Origin: WTJX01 sp045106295
Lineage (GTDB): Bacteria; Bacteroidota; Bacteroidia; Cytophagales; JAAEPT01
NCBI GenBank assembly: GCA_045106295.1
Contig: JBGCEI010000210.1
Coordinates: forward strand, 1 to 14,339
Direction of reading: 5' to 3'
Length of the DNA stretch: 14,339 nucleotides
Within the stretch, counting starts at the first letter, position 1; each line of letters starts with the position of its first letter. This document shows, one piece after another, positions 13,315-14,339 of this stretch. Position numbers and translations under genes: made by a program. A model generated the notes under the pieces. That model was not told the origin of the DNA and made no database searches. It saw only the letters and a list, made by a program, of their open reading frames with translations.

Positions 13315-14339
13315 CTAATCTATTTTCAACTCATACATTTTTGGCCAATTCTTACCAGTTACAAAGTAAGTACCTCGTTTTTTATGATAAGCAATACCAT
13401 TTAACACATCTATTTCTGAATGCATATCCTCTGGTTTTAATAATCGACTTAAATCAAGAACACCTTCTACTCTACCCAATTTAGGGTTAATCACAACAAT
13501 AGAATCTGTCGTATAAACATTTGCAAAGATGTTTCCGTTCACATATTCTAATTCATTTAATAACTGAATAGGTCCTTTATCATCATAGACTTGTACCGTT
13601 CTTTTTTCTGAAAAGTTGGATGGATTCATTATATGCAAATATTCTGTCCCATCTGACATAATCAATTCATCTCTGGAGGAACAAATCCCCCATCCTTGAA
13701 TTCTTTTCGGGTATTGAAAGGTTTTCAATAGACTAAAGTCTGACTTATTGTAAACAAAACAGGTCATTTCTCTCCAAGTTAACTGATAAATGAGATCATT
13801 AAAAAAAGTAATCCCTTCACCAAAGTAATTTTTAGAAAGTGGAATAGACTGCAAAACCTTAGCCGTTCTAAAATCAGTCTTACGCAATGACGAAACACCG
13901 TATTTCCCTGCACTTTCATATAATACATCATTAGAAAACTCTAAACCCTGTGTGTAAGATTTTTTATCATGAGGAAATACATTAACAATAGTATACGACA
14001 ATTTTTGAGGAGATCTATCTGACAAAATCGTAATATTCCTACTCTTTGTAAGCGTCTTTTCATCTGTAAAAGTAGCTTTCAAATAAACTTTTTTTACTCC
14101 TAATTGAAGCGTACTAGTAGGGATAGTTATACTACTTTGTTTTACTTCAGCTTCAGCTAATTTATTATCTACAAAAACCTTATACGACGCTACATCTTCT
14201 TCTGAAGCATTCAGTAGATTTACTTTTAGTTTGATGTCTTCTCCAAAGGCTACTGTATTCCCTTCTAGACTCAATAATTCAAAATAATAAAAAGAGGGGG
14301 CCTTTGTTTTTTCCTTACACGATGAAAAGAATAATAAAC
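13315..14339 (-). CDS. Glutaminyl-peptide cyclotransferase (glutamine cyclotransferase) lipoprotein, 5' end outside the window
   Basis: Plant-type (five-bladed propeller) glutamine cyclotransferase, which forms N-terminal pyroglutamate. The visible frame has 340 residues and runs off the window edge, so the true start is not seen. At the edge it reads LLFFSSCKEKTK, where Cys (codon 14319-14317) fits a lipoprotein signal, so probably only the first dozen or so residues are missing. The TTG at 14274 is in frame but is not a credible start. An N-terminal beta-rich region of about 95 residues precedes the family core, which begins near TIVNVFPHDKKSYTQGLEFS and includes YESAGKYGVSSLRK, GEGITFF, YQLTWRE, MSDGTEYL and LNELEYVNG. 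Lipid anchoring suggests action on exported proteins. Downstream lie the zinc-ribbon gene and aat on the same strand, which may or may not share its transcript. Confidence 0.93.
   Translation of the reverse strand, partial: LLFFSSCKEKTKAPSFYYFELLSLEGNTVAFGEDIKLKVNLLNASEEDVASYKVFVDNKLAEAEVKQSSITIPTSTLQLGVKKVYLKATFTDEKTLTKSRNITILSDRSPQKLSYTIVNVFPHDKKSYTQGLEFSNDVLYESAGKYGVSSLRKTDFRTAKVLQSIPLSKNYFGEGITFFNDLIYQLTWREMTCFVYNKSDFSLLKTFQYPKRIQGWGICSSRDELIMSDGTEYLHIMNPSNFSEKRTVQVYDDKGPIQLLNELEYVNGNIFANVYTTDSIVVINPKLGRVEGVLDLSRLLKPEDMHSEIDVLNGIAYHKKRGTYFVTGKNWPKMYELKID

Noticed and set aside
14274..14274. TTG start for the glutamine cyclotransferase
   Set aside because: The frame stays open upstream to the window edge and includes a lipoprotein cysteine, so the real start is outside.

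Overview
The window looks like a piece of an AT-rich Bacteroidota chromosome (class not resolved; a marine lifestyle would fit but is not shown). Support comes from the efp-accB-accC order, A/T-rich leader regions without clear Shine-Dalgarno sites, a Lys-rich DNA-binding-type protein, a glutamine cyclotransferase lipoprotein, and an intergenic structured repeat of a kind I recall from this phylum. Nothing resembles a phage, a transposon, a CRISPR array or an RNA gene.

Layout. (1) 121-2578, plus strand: elongation factor P, then the biotin carrier and biotin carboxylase subunits of acetyl-CoA carboxylase, closed by a good intrinsic terminator at 2603-2640. The accB frame is broken by an apparent single-base deletion 13 codons before its expected end. 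(2) 2775-9969, minus strand: a four-gene cassette of the type best known from Planctomycetes. In order of transcription it has a large lipoprotein (planctomycete cytochrome + DUF1549 + LamG-like + DUF1553), a Tat-exported DUF1501 protein, a Tat-exported NHL-type beta-propeller, and a membrane protein that joins a DUF2231-like four-helix region, a cytochrome domain and leucine-rich repeats. An 87-bp structured element lies between genes two and three. (3) 10087-11277, plus strand, divergent from the cassette: a one-component transmembrane regulator with a cytoplasmic winged helix, one membrane helix and an extracytoplasmic domain. The 117-bp divergent intergenic region carries a 19-bp near-palindrome that could be its operator. 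(4) 11331-14339, minus strand: glutamine cyclotransferase lipoprotein (5' end outside the window), an exported protein with a zinc-ribbon-like cysteine cluster, leucyl/phenylalanyl-tRNA-protein transferase (aat), and a very basic Lys-rich protein.

How it works together. The first block is housekeeping: translation rescue and fatty-acid initiation. The second and third blocks together look like one inducible extracytoplasmic system. Three predicted covalent haem sites are spread over a surface lipoprotein and a membrane protein, joined by two folded Tat cargoes and a putative binding propeller, with a dedicated membrane sensor-regulator next door. The substrate cannot be read from the sequence. 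The cassette plus its transmembrane regulator is the best candidate here for an undescribed system.

All gaps between genes are under 300 bases. The first 120 bases hold no gene I can support, and 2641-2774 shows nothing clear.
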